A DNA stretch of 64,000 bases from Sphingobium lignivorans (GCF_014203955.1 NZ_JACHKA010000001.1:3317001-3381000), one strand, 5' to 3'. Numbered from the stretch's first letter, positions 18,669 to 27,818 are shown. The notes: generated by a model from the sequence alone, not told the origin. Program-made: numbers and translations.

Positions 18669-19579
18669 TGCACGGTCACCGTATAGATTTCGTCCGGCCG
18701 CCAGCCGAGGCCGAGCGCCATGCGGATGGCGACGACGAGGACGATCAGCGCCAGTGCTACGCGCAGATATTCGGGCGGCGCCTTCATGGAGATGCGCCCG
18801 CCGACCTGAGCGCCGATCACGCTGCCGATGAGCAGCAGGAAAGCGAGGACGAGGTCCACGGCATGGGTCGTCATGGCATGGGCGATGGTCGTCGCCATGG
18901 TCACGAACAGGATCTGGAACAGCGATGTGCCGATCACGAGCTGGGTCGACATGCCGAGGATGTAGATCATCGCGGGCACGAGGATGAAGCCGCCGCCAAT
19001 GCCCATCAGCATGGTCATGATGCCGGAGAAGACGCCGAGCAGCAGCGGCGCGAAGGGCGAGATGTAAAGGCCCGAGGCATAGAAGCGCCAGCGCAGCGGC
19101 AGCGCGGCCACCAGCGGATGATGCCGCCGCTTGCGCGCTTCCGGACGCTCGCCGCGCCGCGCCATCACCAGTGCGTGAATGGCCTCGCGCGCCATCAGCA
19201 AGCCGATCGAGCCGAGCATCACCACATAGAGCAGGCCGATGACCGTATCGATCTGGCCCAGCCGGTCGAGGATACGGAAGATGACGGTGCCGATTGCCGC
19301 GCCGATGATGCCGCCGACGACCATGACGCCGCCCATCGGCAGGTCGACGGTCTTGCGGCCGAGATGGCTCATCACGCTGGAGACGCTCGCGCCCATCACC
19401 TGAGTCGCTGCCGAGGCGGCCGCGACCGTCGGCGGAATGCCGTAGAAGATGAGCAGCGGCGTCGTCAGGAAGCCGCCCCCCACACCGAACATGCCGGAAA
19501 GCAGGCCCACCAGGCCGCCCAGCCCGATGATGACCACCGCATTCACGGACAGGTTCGCGATCGGCAGATAAATGTCCAT
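18665..19579 (-). CDS. TauE/SafE-family anion exporter
   Basis: 304 aa with about eight membrane segments and the paired TauE motifs GLLSGMFGVGGGFLTTP and GIMTMLMGIGGGFILVP, one per repeat. The family exports sulfite, sulfoacetate or related small anions across the inner membrane. ATG 19579 with GAGGACG upstream is preferred to a longer frame to 19708 that would add a hydrophilic tail. Overlaps the TIGR02186 gene. Confidence 0.88.
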   Translation of the reverse strand: MDIYLPIANLSVNAVVIIGLGGLVGLLSGMFGVGGGFLTTPLLIFYGIPPTVAAASAATQVMGASVSSVMSHLGRKTVDLPMGGVMVVGGIIGAAIGTVIFRILDRLGQIDTVIGLLYVVMLGSIGLLMAREAIHALVMARRGERPEARKRRHHPLVAALPLRWRFYASGLYISPFAPLLLGVFSGIMTMLMGIGGGFILVPAMIYILGMSTQLVIGTSLFQILFVTMATTIAHAMTTHAVDLVLAFLLLIGSVIGAQVGGRISMKAPPEYLRVALALIVLVVAIRMALGLGWRPDEIYTVTVQ

Positions 19580-19635
19580 GTCGTCCTCGGTAGTCGCAAA
19601 GCCGCCGCGCCAAAAGGGGCGAGCCGCTCCGGCGG

Positions 19636-20733
19636 CTAAAAATCTGCCACCAGCGTGATGGCTGGTCCGCTTGCCGGGCGCGCGTCGCCCCCGATCCGCA
19701 ATCGCCACTCGCCGCTCAGGCGCATGGTGCCGGCGCCCGTCGGCACCCGCAGGCTGATTTCCGGCCCGAGATCGAGGCGGGATGCGCCGGGCTGGGCGCC
19801 GCCCGAGACGCTCGCACCGGCCACGAGCCGGAACGCCCTCTCCTCCGGCGCGAGCACATAGAACAGGCTGGCCTTGCCGTCCGCGAAGGCGTCCGGATCG
19901 TCCAGCCCGACGACTCCCGCCTGCGCATAACCTTCCGCTTCCAGCCGGGGCGCCACCGCGCGCGGGCCGAAGCCCCCCGCGGCAATCAGGGCGAAGGCGC
20001 TGCGCCCGCCCGGCCCGAGCTTCTGGCGCCGCTCAGCCATGAGCGAGACCGGGCCATTGGCCGGCCGCCACGCCAGCCCGAGCGCGGCCTCCTCGGACGA
20101 TGGCCCTGCGAAAGCCCGGGAAGCGCGCAGATAGAGCGCTACCGGCCCCGCCGAACCATCATGCAAGCGATAGTCGAGACGCGCACCGGCCTGCGAGCCG
20201 CCGAGCAATGGCGCGGAAAGGGTGCTGCCCGTCATCTCCGGTCGCCAGAGCAGCCAGGCCGTGCCGGACCATCGCCGCCGCCCGGTCATCGGTGGCGCCA
20301 CGGGGTTGGACGTCCATGCCGCACCCGGCGCGGGCCCCGGTTCCGGGTCCGCTGCCCCCCACGCGCTCCCGCCCTCGCCATGCATCTCCTCCAGCAGAGC
20401 GGCCGCGAAATGCGGCGCCTCAGCAGGCACGAGGTCGCGTCGCTGATTCGCGGCCGGGCCGTGGATCTGTCCGGTCCGAGATCCCAGCGAAGAGCGGCGT
20501 CGCGACCGGAGAGGGGAAGGCGACGCGAGCCCCACGCGCTCCTCATCCGGGGGCGCTTTCAGCGAAAGCATGACGTGAACGACCCGAGGCGTTCCGCCAA
20601 GCCATGCCCATTCCGACCATCCGGCCGCGAGAGCACCCCAGACCAGCGGCGCCACCAGCAGTCCCGCGCGTGCCGCCACCCAGCCGCCCAGCAGCCACCC
20701 GAGGAAGCGCATCGGGCGACCGGACGCGCTCAT
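19636..20733 (-). CDS. NfrA-like outer membrane beta-barrel protein
   Basis: 365 aa. One N-terminal hydrophobic segment (about residues 10-40), then a low-complexity periplasmic stretch rich in Ser/Arg/Pro, then from about residue 170 alternating short beta-strands (LDYRLHDGSAGPVALYLRAS, and GEWRLRIG) ending in a terminal phenylalanine, the usual mark of an outer membrane barrel. The last 200 residues resemble the C-terminal domain of phage N4 receptor NfrA, and the upstream overlapping gene is an NfrB-like glycosyltransferase, so I infer the outer membrane half of a glycan system. Much shorter than E. coli NfrA, lacking its TPR part. Confidence 0.55.
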   Translation of the reverse strand: MSASGRPMRFLGWLLGGWVAARAGLLVAPLVWGALAAGWSEWAWLGGTPRVVHVMLSLKAPPDEERVGLASPSPLRSRRRSSLGSRTGQIHGPAANQRRDLVPAEAPHFAAALLEEMHGEGGSAWGAADPEPGPAPGAAWTSNPVAPPMTGRRRWSGTAWLLWRPEMTGSTLSAPLLGGSQAGARLDYRLHDGSAGPVALYLRASRAFAGPSSEEAALGLAWRPANGPVSLMAERRQKLGPGGRSAFALIAAGGFGPRAVAPRLEAEGYAQAGVVGLDDPDAFADGKASLFYVLAPEERAFRLVAGASVSGGAQPGASRLDLGPEISLRVPTGAGTMRLSGEWRLRIGGDARPASGPAITLVADF

Positions 20734-22124
20734 GAGCGCGATGGCTCCGCTGCGTCAGGGAAGCGATGGGTTGTCTTGTCCCACACCAGCCGTTGCCCGC
20801 GCAGATGACGCACATAAATGTCCACGGCACGCCGCACCGCCAGCATCGCGATGATATTGGCCACCAGCGAACGCGGCACGGAGAGCAGCGCTTCCCACCA
20901 GCCATAAGCGCGCCAGACGAAGATCATGCGGACCAGCAGGCGCCAGCCGAGAATGACGCCGGTGATCTTCAGCAACCATGGCAGGGGCCAGGGCAAGGGC
21001 GCGCTCGCCCGTCCCGCCAGCTCCGCGATAGCCACCAGCCCGGCCATCAGCAGGCCGAGATAGGCCGCGAGCAGGACCAGTGCGGCCAGCGCGGCGCGCC
21101 GGTCGCGCAGTCGCATCCAGCGCTCGTGCCAGGAGCCGGACCAGCCCATGCGGTCCCAGCCGGCCAAGGCGATGCCCACCGTCCAGCGCGCTTTCTGCCG
21201 GACCGCCGCGCCCAACGTATCCGGGAAATATTCGCGCGTCGCGATAAGCGCGCCGTCTTCGTCGCGCATGCGCACCAGCACGCCCCGGTCGCCTGCCTCG
21301 CCGATGCGCAGGCCCAGCTCATAATCCTCGGTCAGGCTGTCGGGATCGAATGGCAATTCCCCGCGCGCGGCGGCGATGCGCCCGAGCACCCGGCGATTGA
21401 ACCCGCAGCCAACGCCGGCGGACGGCAGCGCCGCGCCCAGTGCCTCCCGCACCGCCAGTGATTTGCCATGATGCTCGGCGAACTCGTCGCAATAATGGCC
21501 GGCGATCCAGCGCGAGCGTGCCGAGGCGAGCGGCAGCACCGGAAGCTGGACGAGGCCGAAGCGCGGCGCGAGCAGGCCAATGAGCCGCAGGGCATCGCGG
21601 TGCACGACGTCTTCCGCGTCATGAAGAACGACGGCCAGCATCTCGCGGCCCTGCGCCTGTTCCCATGCCCGCATGGCGCCCCAGAGCTGATTGAGACAGT
21701 CCGCCTTCGTGGTGGGGCCCGGCCGGGGATTGAGGACGAGCGACACGCGCGCCCCGTCCGGCCCCGCCGTCACTTGCCGGACTCGCTCCAGGGTCACCGG
21801 GTCATTGGGATAGGCGCCGACGAAGAGATGGACGTCCTCGTCACGCCACTTGTGCAGGCATGCGCGCAGCATCGGCCCGATCACCTCGCCCTCGTCCCAC
21901 GCAGGCACGAACACCGCGATCGGCCCCGCCCGGCCAGGCGGCGGGAGATCGCAGGCCGTCATGCGCGCGATGCGCGAATAGATGGTGATGGAGCGCCACA
22001 GCCGGCGCGTGGCATAGAGGCCGTCAATGGCCAGGTCGTCCAGCCCGCCCAGTAGCAGGCCGATCGCGGCGAACAGCAAGAGTTCGTTGCGCAGCAGCTC
22101 AGCAGCCGTCAGTGCCAGCCCCAT
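20730..22124 (-). CDS. Family 2 membrane glycosyltransferase, NfrB-like
   Basis: 464 aa from ATG 22124 (GGGGGG upstream). N-terminal membrane helix, a GT-A domain beginning PIAVFVPAWDEGEVI, a DAED metal-binding motif (VVLHDAEDVVH), GCGFNRRVL, the acceptor motif TEDYELGLRI and an RQKARW motif near residue 310, then three or four C-terminal membrane helices. The QxxRW-like motif is that of processive glycan synthases. Similar to NfrB, the inner membrane partner of NfrA; it lacks the C-terminal MshEN cyclic-di-GMP domain of E. coli NfrB. Overlaps the next gene by ATGA. Confidence 0.8.
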   Translation of the reverse strand: MGLALTAAELLRNELLLFAAIGLLLGGLDDLAIDGLYATRRLWRSITIYSRIARMTACDLPPPGRAGPIAVFVPAWDEGEVIGPMLRACLHKWRDEDVHLFVGAYPNDPVTLERVRQVTAGPDGARVSLVLNPRPGPTTKADCLNQLWGAMRAWEQAQGREMLAVVLHDAEDVVHRDALRLIGLLAPRFGLVQLPVLPLASARSRWIAGHYCDEFAEHHGKSLAVREALGAALPSAGVGCGFNRRVLGRIAAARGELPFDPDSLTEDYELGLRIGEAGDRGVLVRMRDEDGALIATREYFPDTLGAAVRQKARWTVGIALAGWDRMGWSGSWHERWMRLRDRRAALAALVLLAAYLGLLMAGLVAIAELAGRASAPLPWPLPWLLKITGVILGWRLLVRMIFVWRAYGWWEALLSVPRSLVANIIAMLAVRRAVDIYVRHLRGQRLVWDKTTHRFPDAAEPSRS

Positions 22125-22351
22125 AGCCCCCCGTGGGTCGACGCCTCTCCCCCCCTGCGCCGCGCCGTCTCTATCGGGCCAGCAAGGTGGAAAATGCAAG
22201 GACCAATGACGATCGGCGATCCGCGGTGCGATGACGCTCCGTCGGCACCTCCGCCCGGGGCCCTGCCGTCGCCTTCGGGCCCGGCTCCGACCATACGCTT
22301 CGGCCGGCGCCGTTTGACGCTCCGCCGGGGCTTCTCTAACGAGAAGCCGCT

Positions 22352-23056
22352 ATGGCCACGGCGTCCCGCGCATCTCCCCCGGCATTGATTGCCGCCCCCG
22401 CCGGCGCTGCGCGCGGACGGCGCGTGACGGTCGGCCTGCTTGGCGGCTCGTTCAATCCCGCGCATGGCGGCCACCGCGCCATTTCGCTGTTCGCGCGCGA
22501 GGCGCTGGGGCTCGACGAGATCTGGTGGCTCGTCTCGCCGGGCAATCCGCTCAAGCCGCGCGCCGGCATGGCGCCGCTGCGCGCCCGCGTGGCAAGCACC
22601 CGCAAGACCGCGCGGGGCGCACCGATCCGCGTCACGGCCATCGAGCGGGATCTGGGCACGCGCTACACCGTGGATACGCTGCGCGCGCTGCGCCGGCGCT
22701 ATCCCCGCATCCGCTTCATCTGGCTCATGGGCGGCGATAATCTCGCGCAATTCCACCAGTGGAAGGCCTGGCGCGACATCGCGCGCGGAACAGCCATTGC
22801 CGTCATCGCCCGTCCGGGCTATATTGGGAAGGCTTTAGGCTCACCTGCCATGGCCTGGTTGCGGCGTTTCGTCCGACCCGCGCGCCAGAGTAAAAGCTGG
22901 ACGACATGGAGACTGCCGGCGCTCGTGCATCTGCGCTTTCGCCCTGATCCGCGATCGGCCACCCTGCTGCGGCAGAAGGCCCCCCATTGGCACCGAAGCT
23001 TTGCTTTTGCCGCGCCGCGTGACGGCGTGACCGGTCGCCGCATACCGAAGGAGTGA
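22352..23056 (+). CDS. nadD: Nicotinate-nucleotide adenylyltransferase
   Basis: 234 aa. GGSFNPAHGGH (residues 31-41) is the nucleotidyltransferase HxGH motif, with IWWLVSPGNPLK and LMGGDNLAQFHQWK typical of NadD. It makes nicotinate adenine dinucleotide in NAD synthesis. The 30 residues before the motif are a poorly conserved tail; GTG or ATG starts closer in are possible. The usual C-terminal ISSTxIR is only weakly kept (PRSATLLR). Heads a plus-strand cluster with rsfS and rlmH, the common bacterial order. Confidence 0.93.
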   Translation: MATASRASPPALIAAPAGAARGRRVTVGLLGGSFNPAHGGHRAISLFAREALGLDEIWWLVSPGNPLKPRAGMAPLRARVASTRKTARGAPIRVTAIERDLGTRYTVDTLRALRRRYPRIRFIWLMGGDNLAQFHQWKAWRDIARGTAIAVIARPGYIGKALGSPAMAWLRRFVRPARQSKSWTTWRLPALVHLRFRPDPRSATLLRQKAPHWHRSFAFAAPRDGVTGRRIPKE

Positions 23057-23058
23057 CA

Positions 23059-23481
23059 TTGCCCGACCCTTTACCGACCCGGATCGCCAGCCCCGCCAAT
23101 GACGTGGGCCATCTTTCCAACGGCTTCGAATCGCCTGCCGACCACCTGCTGGGCATCGTGCTCCAGTCGCTGGACGACGATCAGGCCCAGGATGTCGTCA
23201 GCATCCCGCTCGCAGGCAAGAGCAGCATCGCCGACCATATCGTGATCGCTTCCGGCCGCTCCTCGCGCCAGGTCGCCGCCATCGCGCAGAAGCTCGCCGA
23301 GCGGATCAAGGAGGCTACGGGCCGCCATGTCCGCATCGAGGGGCTGCCCGTTGCCGACTGGGTGCTGATCGACGCGGGCGATGTCGTCGTCCACGTCTTC
23401 CGCCCGGAAGTGCGCAGCTTCTACAATCTCGAGCGCATGTGGGGCTTCTCGGACGCGCCGCTGGCCGCTGGAGAAGCCTGA
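23059..23481 (+). CDS. rsfS: Ribosome silencing factor RsfS
   Basis: 140 aa. The core SLDDDQAQDVVSIPLAGKSSIADHIVIASGRSSRQVAAIA and EGLPVADWVLIDAGDVVVHVF regions are those of RsfS, which binds L14 and blocks subunit joining when nutrients run low. AAGGAG (23048-23053) points to TTG 23059 as start; the GTG at 23053 overlaps that Shine-Dalgarno. Starts two bases after nadD. Confidence 0.93.
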   Translation: MPDPLPTRIASPANDVGHLSNGFESPADHLLGIVLQSLDDDQAQDVVSIPLAGKSSIADHIVIASGRSSRQVAAIAQKLAERIKEATGRHVRIEGLPVADWVLIDAGDVVVHVFRPEVRSFYNLERMWGFSDAPLAAGEA

Positions 23482-23557
23482 GCGCGGTCAGCCGATCCGC
23501 CACGCCGGCAGGGACCGGGCGCGCACCGGAGCCCGGACCGGGCACCGGGCAGCTCGT

Positions 23558-23580
23558 CCGGCCGGGCCGAGACCGGCCGG
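23558..23580. terminator. GC-rich hairpin between rsfS and rlmH
   Basis: CCGGCCGG, seven bases, CCGGCCGG. There is no T-run, so it may attenuate or merely separate the two cistrons. Confidence 0.3.
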
Positions 23581-23639
23581 CGCGCAGGCGATGCCGCCTA
23601 TCCTCGCCGCATAAATCCGGCCAGCAACGGACGTAAGCG

Positions 23640-24065
23640 ATGCTTCTCCACATTCTCGCGCGGGGGCGCATCGGCCGCTCCCCGGAAGCCGAGCTGGTCG
23701 AGCGCTACATGAAGCGCGTCACCTGGCCGACCCGCATCACCGAACTGCCCGATCGGGGCGGCAAGGTGCCGCCGCCGCCGCAAACTCCTGCCGTGGCCGT
23801 CATGCTTGACGAGACGGGCGTGCAGATGAGTTCCATGGCATTCGCCGAACGCCTCGGCCGCTGGCGCGACGACGGGATGCGCGAATGCCGCTTCCTCATC
23901 GGCGCCGCCGACGGCTTCTCGGACGAGGAGCGCGCGGCCGCCAGCCTGCGCATCGCCTTTGGCGCCATGACCTGGCCGCACATGATGGCGCGCGCGATGC
24001 TGGCCGAACAGCTCTGGCGCGCCACAAGCATCCTTGCCAATCACCCTTATCATCGCGAGGGATAG
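23640..24065 (+). CDS. rlmH: 23S rRNA pseudouridine-1915 N3-methyltransferase
   Basis: 141 aa SPOUT enzyme. VMLDETGVQMSS, RFLIGAADGF and the C-terminal MTWPHMMARAMLAEQLWRA / NHPYHREG are the RlmH hallmarks (SAM knot and catalytic tail). It methylates the pseudouridine in helix 69 of 23S rRNA. Three bases separate it from the EnvC-like gene. Confidence 0.95.
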   Translation: MLLHILARGRIGRSPEAELVERYMKRVTWPTRITELPDRGGKVPPPPQTPAVAVMLDETGVQMSSMAFAERLGRWRDDGMRECRFLIGAADGFSDEERAAASLRIAFGAMTWPHMMARAMLAEQLWRATSILANHPYHREG

Positions 24066-24068
24066 CGC

Positions 24069-25313
24069 ATGATCGCCTTGCGCCGCCCCGCTGTCCTCCT
24101 ACCGCTGCTGCTGGGGATCGCGCTGCTGCCGGTCGCGTTGCTGGCGCAGGGCGCAGGGCAGCCGGTCCCCGGAACGAGCCTGGACGAGGAGCGTGCGGCG
24201 CTCCTGCGGGCGAGAGCGCAGGCGGAGGAGGCCCGCAAGCGCAGCGAGGCGCTGGAAGCGAGCGCGCGCAAGGCGGCGAACGCGGCGGACCGCACGCGCG
24301 ACCAGATCGCCGCGCTCGCCGCGCGCATCCAGCAGAGCGAGGCGGATCTGCGCGCGGGCGAAGCGCGGGTCGGCATCATCGCGCGGCTCCAGCGCGCGCA
24401 AGCGAAGCGACTCGCCGAGCGCCAGACCCCCATCGTCCGGCTGACGGCGGCGCTCCAGCAGATCGCTCGCCGGTCACCCGTGCTCACGCTGGTGGAACCC
24501 GGCACGGTGGGCGATGCGGTTCATCGCCGCATCGTCCTCGCACAAGTGATGCCGGTGGTGATGGCGCGCACGCGCGACTTGCGGGCCGAGATCGCCCGCA
24601 GCGCCGACCTGCGCGAGAGCGCCGAGGCGGCAGCCGGCGCCCTTGCCCGCACCCGGGACGGCCTCGCCGCGCAGCAGCAGACGCTCGCCAGCCTCGAGCA
24701 ACGCCAGCGCGTCGCCTCGCGCCAGTTGCGGGACAGCGCCAGCCTGGAGATCGAGCGATCCCTCGCGATGGCGGAGGAAGCGCGCGACATCGGCGAGCTC
24801 ATGCAGACCATCGAGGAAGCGGGCGTAATCCGCGACGCCCTGCTCGCTCTCCCCGGCCCGGTCCCGCGCCCGGACACGCCCGATGACGCCCCCCTCCCGC
24901 GCGAGAATGGTGGGCCGGCAAACGCGGCGCTGTCCGGCGATGGCGCGCGTCCACCCATTTACCGCCTGCCCGTCGTCGGCGATGTCGTCACCGGATTCGG
25001 CGAGGTCAGCGAAAGCGGGTTGCGCGCGCGCGGCCTCACCATTCTGACGGCGCCCGGCGCCACCGTCGTCGCGCCCGCCGCCGGCCGCATTGCCTTCGCC
25101 GGCCCCTTCCGCGGCTATGGCCAGATCGTCATCATCGAGCATGGCGGCGGCTGGACAAGCCTCGTCGCCCGGCTGGACCGGGTTTCGGCGCAGGTGGGGG
25201 ACATCGTGCGCCAGGGCGATCCGCTCGGCGCCACCGGCCCCGGCAAGCCCCGATTGCTCGTCGAACTGCGCCGGCAGGACCGGCCGATCGACATCGGCGC
25301 GCTGCTGCGATGA
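24069..25313 (+). CDS. EnvC-like murein hydrolase activator, degenerate LytM
   Basis: 414 aa. Signal peptide, a long coiled coil (about residues 35-260), and a C-terminal LytM/M23 domain (about 295-410). The zinc ligands of active M23 enzymes are gone: the HxxxD segment reads RGLTI and the HxH segment reads RLLVEL. That pattern is expected of EnvC/NlpD-type activators, which regulate amidases at the septum without cutting murein themselves. Sits between rlmH and ctpA, a widespread arrangement. Confidence 0.85.
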   Translation: MIALRRPAVLLPLLLGIALLPVALLAQGAGQPVPGTSLDEERAALLRARAQAEEARKRSEALEASARKAANAADRTRDQIAALAARIQQSEADLRAGEARVGIIARLQRAQAKRLAERQTPIVRLTAALQQIARRSPVLTLVEPGTVGDAVHRRIVLAQVMPVVMARTRDLRAEIARSADLRESAEAAAGALARTRDGLAAQQQTLASLEQRQRVASRQLRDSASLEIERSLAMAEEARDIGELMQTIEEAGVIRDALLALPGPVPRPDTPDDAPLPRENGGPANAALSGDGARPPIYRLPVVGDVVTGFGEVSESGLRARGLTILTAPGATVVAPAAGRIAFAGPFRGYGQIVIIEHGGGWTSLVARLDRVSAQVGDIVRQGDPLGATGPGKPRLLVELRRQDRPIDIGALLR

Positions 25314-25427
25314 GACAGGCGCCGTTCAGCATCGCGTAACGCTTCGCCGCGCAGGATGAGGCAAAGCTAGGCAGACCCGGCAATCCCGCCTATATCGAGC
25401 CCGAAGCGTCTTTTCGAAAGCCACGCA

Positions 25428-26777
25428 ATGTCCAGTGCCCGCCGCACATTCCTGGTCCGCTCCGTCGCCATCCTCGGCGCCATCGCGCTCGTGCCCGCCT
25501 CCACCTCGGCGGTGACGGAAAGCGAGAGCGAGACCTTCAAGCAGCTCGACCTGTTCATGGACGTCTTCCAGCGCGTCCGCTCCAGCTATGTGGAGAAAGT
25601 CGACGACGCGACGCTCATCAAGGGCGCCATCGAGGGCATGCTCTCCAGCCTCGATCCGCACAGCTCCTATCTGGACGTGCGCGACTTCGAGAATCTGAGG
25701 ACGCAGACGGAAGGCAGCTATGGCGGCCTTGGACTTTCGGTCACGCTGGAAGAAGGCGTAGTGAAGGTCATTGCCCCCACGGACGATACGCCCGCTGCCC
25801 GCGCCGGCATCAAGGCCGGGGATTACATCACCCATATCGACGGCAAGCTGATCTACGGCGGCTCGCTCGACGAATCGGTCGACAAGATGCGCGGCGCCCC
25901 GGGCACGACCGTCAAGCTGACCATTGCCCGCGCAGGGCGCGACGAGCCCATCGAGCTGGAGCTGACCCGCGCGATCATCGACATCAAGCCGGTCAAATGG
26001 CAAGTGAAGGGCAATGTCGGCGTCATCAAGATCGTCAGCTTCTCCGCCAACACCGGGGCGGACGTGCGCAGCGCCATCCGCAGCATCGAGAAGTCGCTGG
26101 GCCACAAGCCGACCGGCTATGTGCTCGACATGCGCTCCAATCCGGGTGGATTGCTCGACGAGGCAGTGAGCGTCTCGGACGTGTTCCTGGAAAAGGGCCA
26201 GATCGTCTCGCAGCGCGGCCGCCTGCGCGAGGACACGCGTCCTTATTATGCCCGGCCGGGTGACGATACCAATGGATCGCCCATTGTCGTGCTGATCGAC
26301 GCCGGCTCCGCGTCCGCCTCGGAGATCGTCGCGGGCGCCCTGCAGGATCATGGCCGCGCGCTCGTCATGGGCGAGCGCAGCTTCGGCAAGGGCAGCGTGC
26401 AGACGCTGCTGCCGCTCTCCTCGGACACCGCGCTGCGTCTCACCACCGCGCGCTATTACACGCCCAATGGCAAGTCCGTGCAGGAAGGCGGCATCGAGCC
26501 CGACATTCTCGTGCCCCAGCTCTCCGATCCGGATTACGCCAAGCGGCCCCGCTATCGGGAAAGCGACTTGCGGCGCCATCTCATCAACGAAGCGAAGCTC
26601 GACCGCAGCGAACTGGAGACCGACACCAACACCGATCCGCGTTTCACGGCCACGGCCGAGGAACTGGAGAAGCAGGGCATCGAGGACTTCCAGCTCCAGT
26701 ACGCGCTGGAGACGATCGGGCGACTGGCGCCCTCGTCCCAGCTTGCGGCGGCGAAGAAGGTGGCCGGGCAGAAATAA
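25428..26777 (+). CDS. ctpA: C-terminal processing peptidase, S41 family
   Basis: 449 aa. Signal sequence, PDZ domain (about residues 90-170; GGLGLSVTLEEGVVKVIAP), and the S41 domain with the serine in GSASASEIVAGAL and the lysine about 25 residues on in ERSFGKGSVQ. CtpA trims or degrades periplasmic proteins by their C-termini, often those acting on murein, which suits the EnvC-like neighbour. The stop TAA is one base before the dsbB start. Confidence 0.93.
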   Translation: MSSARRTFLVRSVAILGAIALVPASTSAVTESESETFKQLDLFMDVFQRVRSSYVEKVDDATLIKGAIEGMLSSLDPHSSYLDVRDFENLRTQTEGSYGGLGLSVTLEEGVVKVIAPTDDTPAARAGIKAGDYITHIDGKLIYGGSLDESVDKMRGAPGTTVKLTIARAGRDEPIELELTRAIIDIKPVKWQVKGNVGVIKIVSFSANTGADVRSAIRSIEKSLGHKPTGYVLDMRSNPGGLLDEAVSVSDVFLEKGQIVSQRGRLREDTRPYYARPGDDTNGSPIVVLIDAGSASASEIVAGALQDHGRALVMGERSFGKGSVQTLLPLSSDTALRLTTARYYTPNGKSVQEGGIEPDILVPQLSDPDYAKRPRYRESDLRRHLINEAKLDRSELETDTNTDPRFTATAEELEKQGIEDFQLQYALETIGRLAPSSQLAAAKKVAGQK

Positions 26778-26778
26778 G

Positions 26779-27270
26779 ATGCGGCGCGAGGCTTTCCTGT
26801 CCTTCGCCCGCTTCGTGGCGATCATGCTGCCGTTCGGCCTGCTCGTCGGTGCCCTCGTCTCCCAATATGTCGGGGGGCTTTTCCCCTGCGAAATGTGCAT
26901 GTGGCAGCGCTGGCCGCATCTGCTCGCAATCGCGGCGGCGATGGCGGCAATCGGCCTGCGCCGCAATCCGTTCGGGAGCGGCGTCTTCACCCTGCTCGCG
27001 GCGCTCTTCATTGCCACGAGCGGGCTGATCGGCGTCTATCATGCCGGGGTCGAATATGGGCTGTGGGAAGGCGTCACCACCTGCTCCACCATGGCCCGGC
27101 CCACGCCCGGCCAGTCGATGCTCGACAGCATCATGGAAGCGCGGCTCGTGCGCTGCGACGTGGCTCCCTGGTCGCTGTTCGGCATTTCCCTGGCCGGTTA
27201 CAATGCCCTCTTCTCCCTGGGCGGCGCGCTGCTGATCTTCGCCCTGCTGCGCAAATGGAGCCGCTCATGA
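26779..27270 (+). CDS. dsbB: Disulfide bond formation protein B
   Basis: 163 aa, four membrane segments. The first periplasmic loop has CEMC (C37, C40) and the second a distant pair (CSTMARPT ... LVRCD), the two redox centres that pass electrons from DsbA to quinone. ATG 26779 follows ctpA immediately; a longer frame is open upstream only because it is a shifted reading of ctpA. Overlaps coq7 by ATGA. Confidence 0.9.
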   Translation: MRREAFLSFARFVAIMLPFGLLVGALVSQYVGGLFPCEMCMWQRWPHLLAIAAAMAAIGLRRNPFGSGVFTLLAALFIATSGLIGVYHAGVEYGLWEGVTTCSTMARPTPGQSMLDSIMEARLVRCDVAPWSLFGISLAGYNALFSLGGALLIFALLRKWSRS

Positions 27271-27818
27271 CCTCCCCCGCACCCCATCCGCCCCGCCCCG
27301 GCGCCGGACGTGCCGATCGCGCGGCGATGCTGCGTGTCGATCAGGCCGGAGAGTTCGGCGCCGTGCGCATTTATGCAGGGCAGCTCGCCGTGCTGGGGGA
27401 CCGGCACCCGATGAGCCGGCAGATCGCGCATATGGCGGCGCAGGAAGAGCGGCATCGGGCGCATTTCGACCGGATGATCGTGGAACGCGGCGTGCGGCCG
27501 ACCATCCTGCAACCCTTCTGGCATGTGGCGGGTTTTGCTCTGGGTGCGGCCACGGCCCTCATCGGTCCGGAAGCCGCGATGGCCTGCACCGCGGCGATCG
27601 AGACTGAGATCGACGACCATTATGGCCGGCAGCTCGAGGAGATCGGCGAGGATGATCCCGCGCTTTCCGGCGCCATCGAGGAGTTTCAGGCCGAGGAAGT
27701 GGAGCACCGCGATACGGCGATCGCGCATGGCGCGGAAGCGGCCCCTGCCTATCCGCTGCTGTTCGGGATGATCCGTCTCGGTTGCCGGGCCGCCATTGCC
27801 CTGTCACAGCGTTTCTGA
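27267..27818 (+). CDS. coq7: Demethoxyubiquinone hydroxylase Coq7
   Basis: 183 aa. Ferritin-like di-iron protein with its carboxylate and histidine ligands in QAGEFGAVRIY, AAQEERHRAHF, ETEIDDHYGRQL and EEFQAEEVEHRD. It hydroxylates 3-demethylubiquinone late in ubiquinone synthesis; the family is typical of alphaproteobacteria and mitochondria. Overlap with dsbB links quinone supply and quinone use. A 16-base tandem duplication covers the last codons and stop. Confidence 0.93.
   Translation: MTSPAPHPPRPGAGRADRAAMLRVDQAGEFGAVRIYAGQLAVLGDRHPMSRQIAHMAAQEERHRAHFDRMIVERGVRPTILQPFWHVAGFALGAATALIGPEAAMACTAAIETEIDDHYGRQLEEIGEDDPALSGAIEEFQAEEVEHRDTAIAHGAEAAPAYPLLFGMIRLGCRAAIALSQRF

Noticed and set aside
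17883..19613. Single 576-aa fusion of an exporter-like and TIGR02186 protein
   Set aside because: The first half is the exporter gene read in the wrong frame; the real genes overlap by four bases (stop TGA within GTGA).
20508..20525. Further copy of the valS/uvrA palindrome (GGAGAGGGGAAGG)
   Set aside because: Only a short purine run matches; there is no complementary arm or TTCA/TGAA loop.
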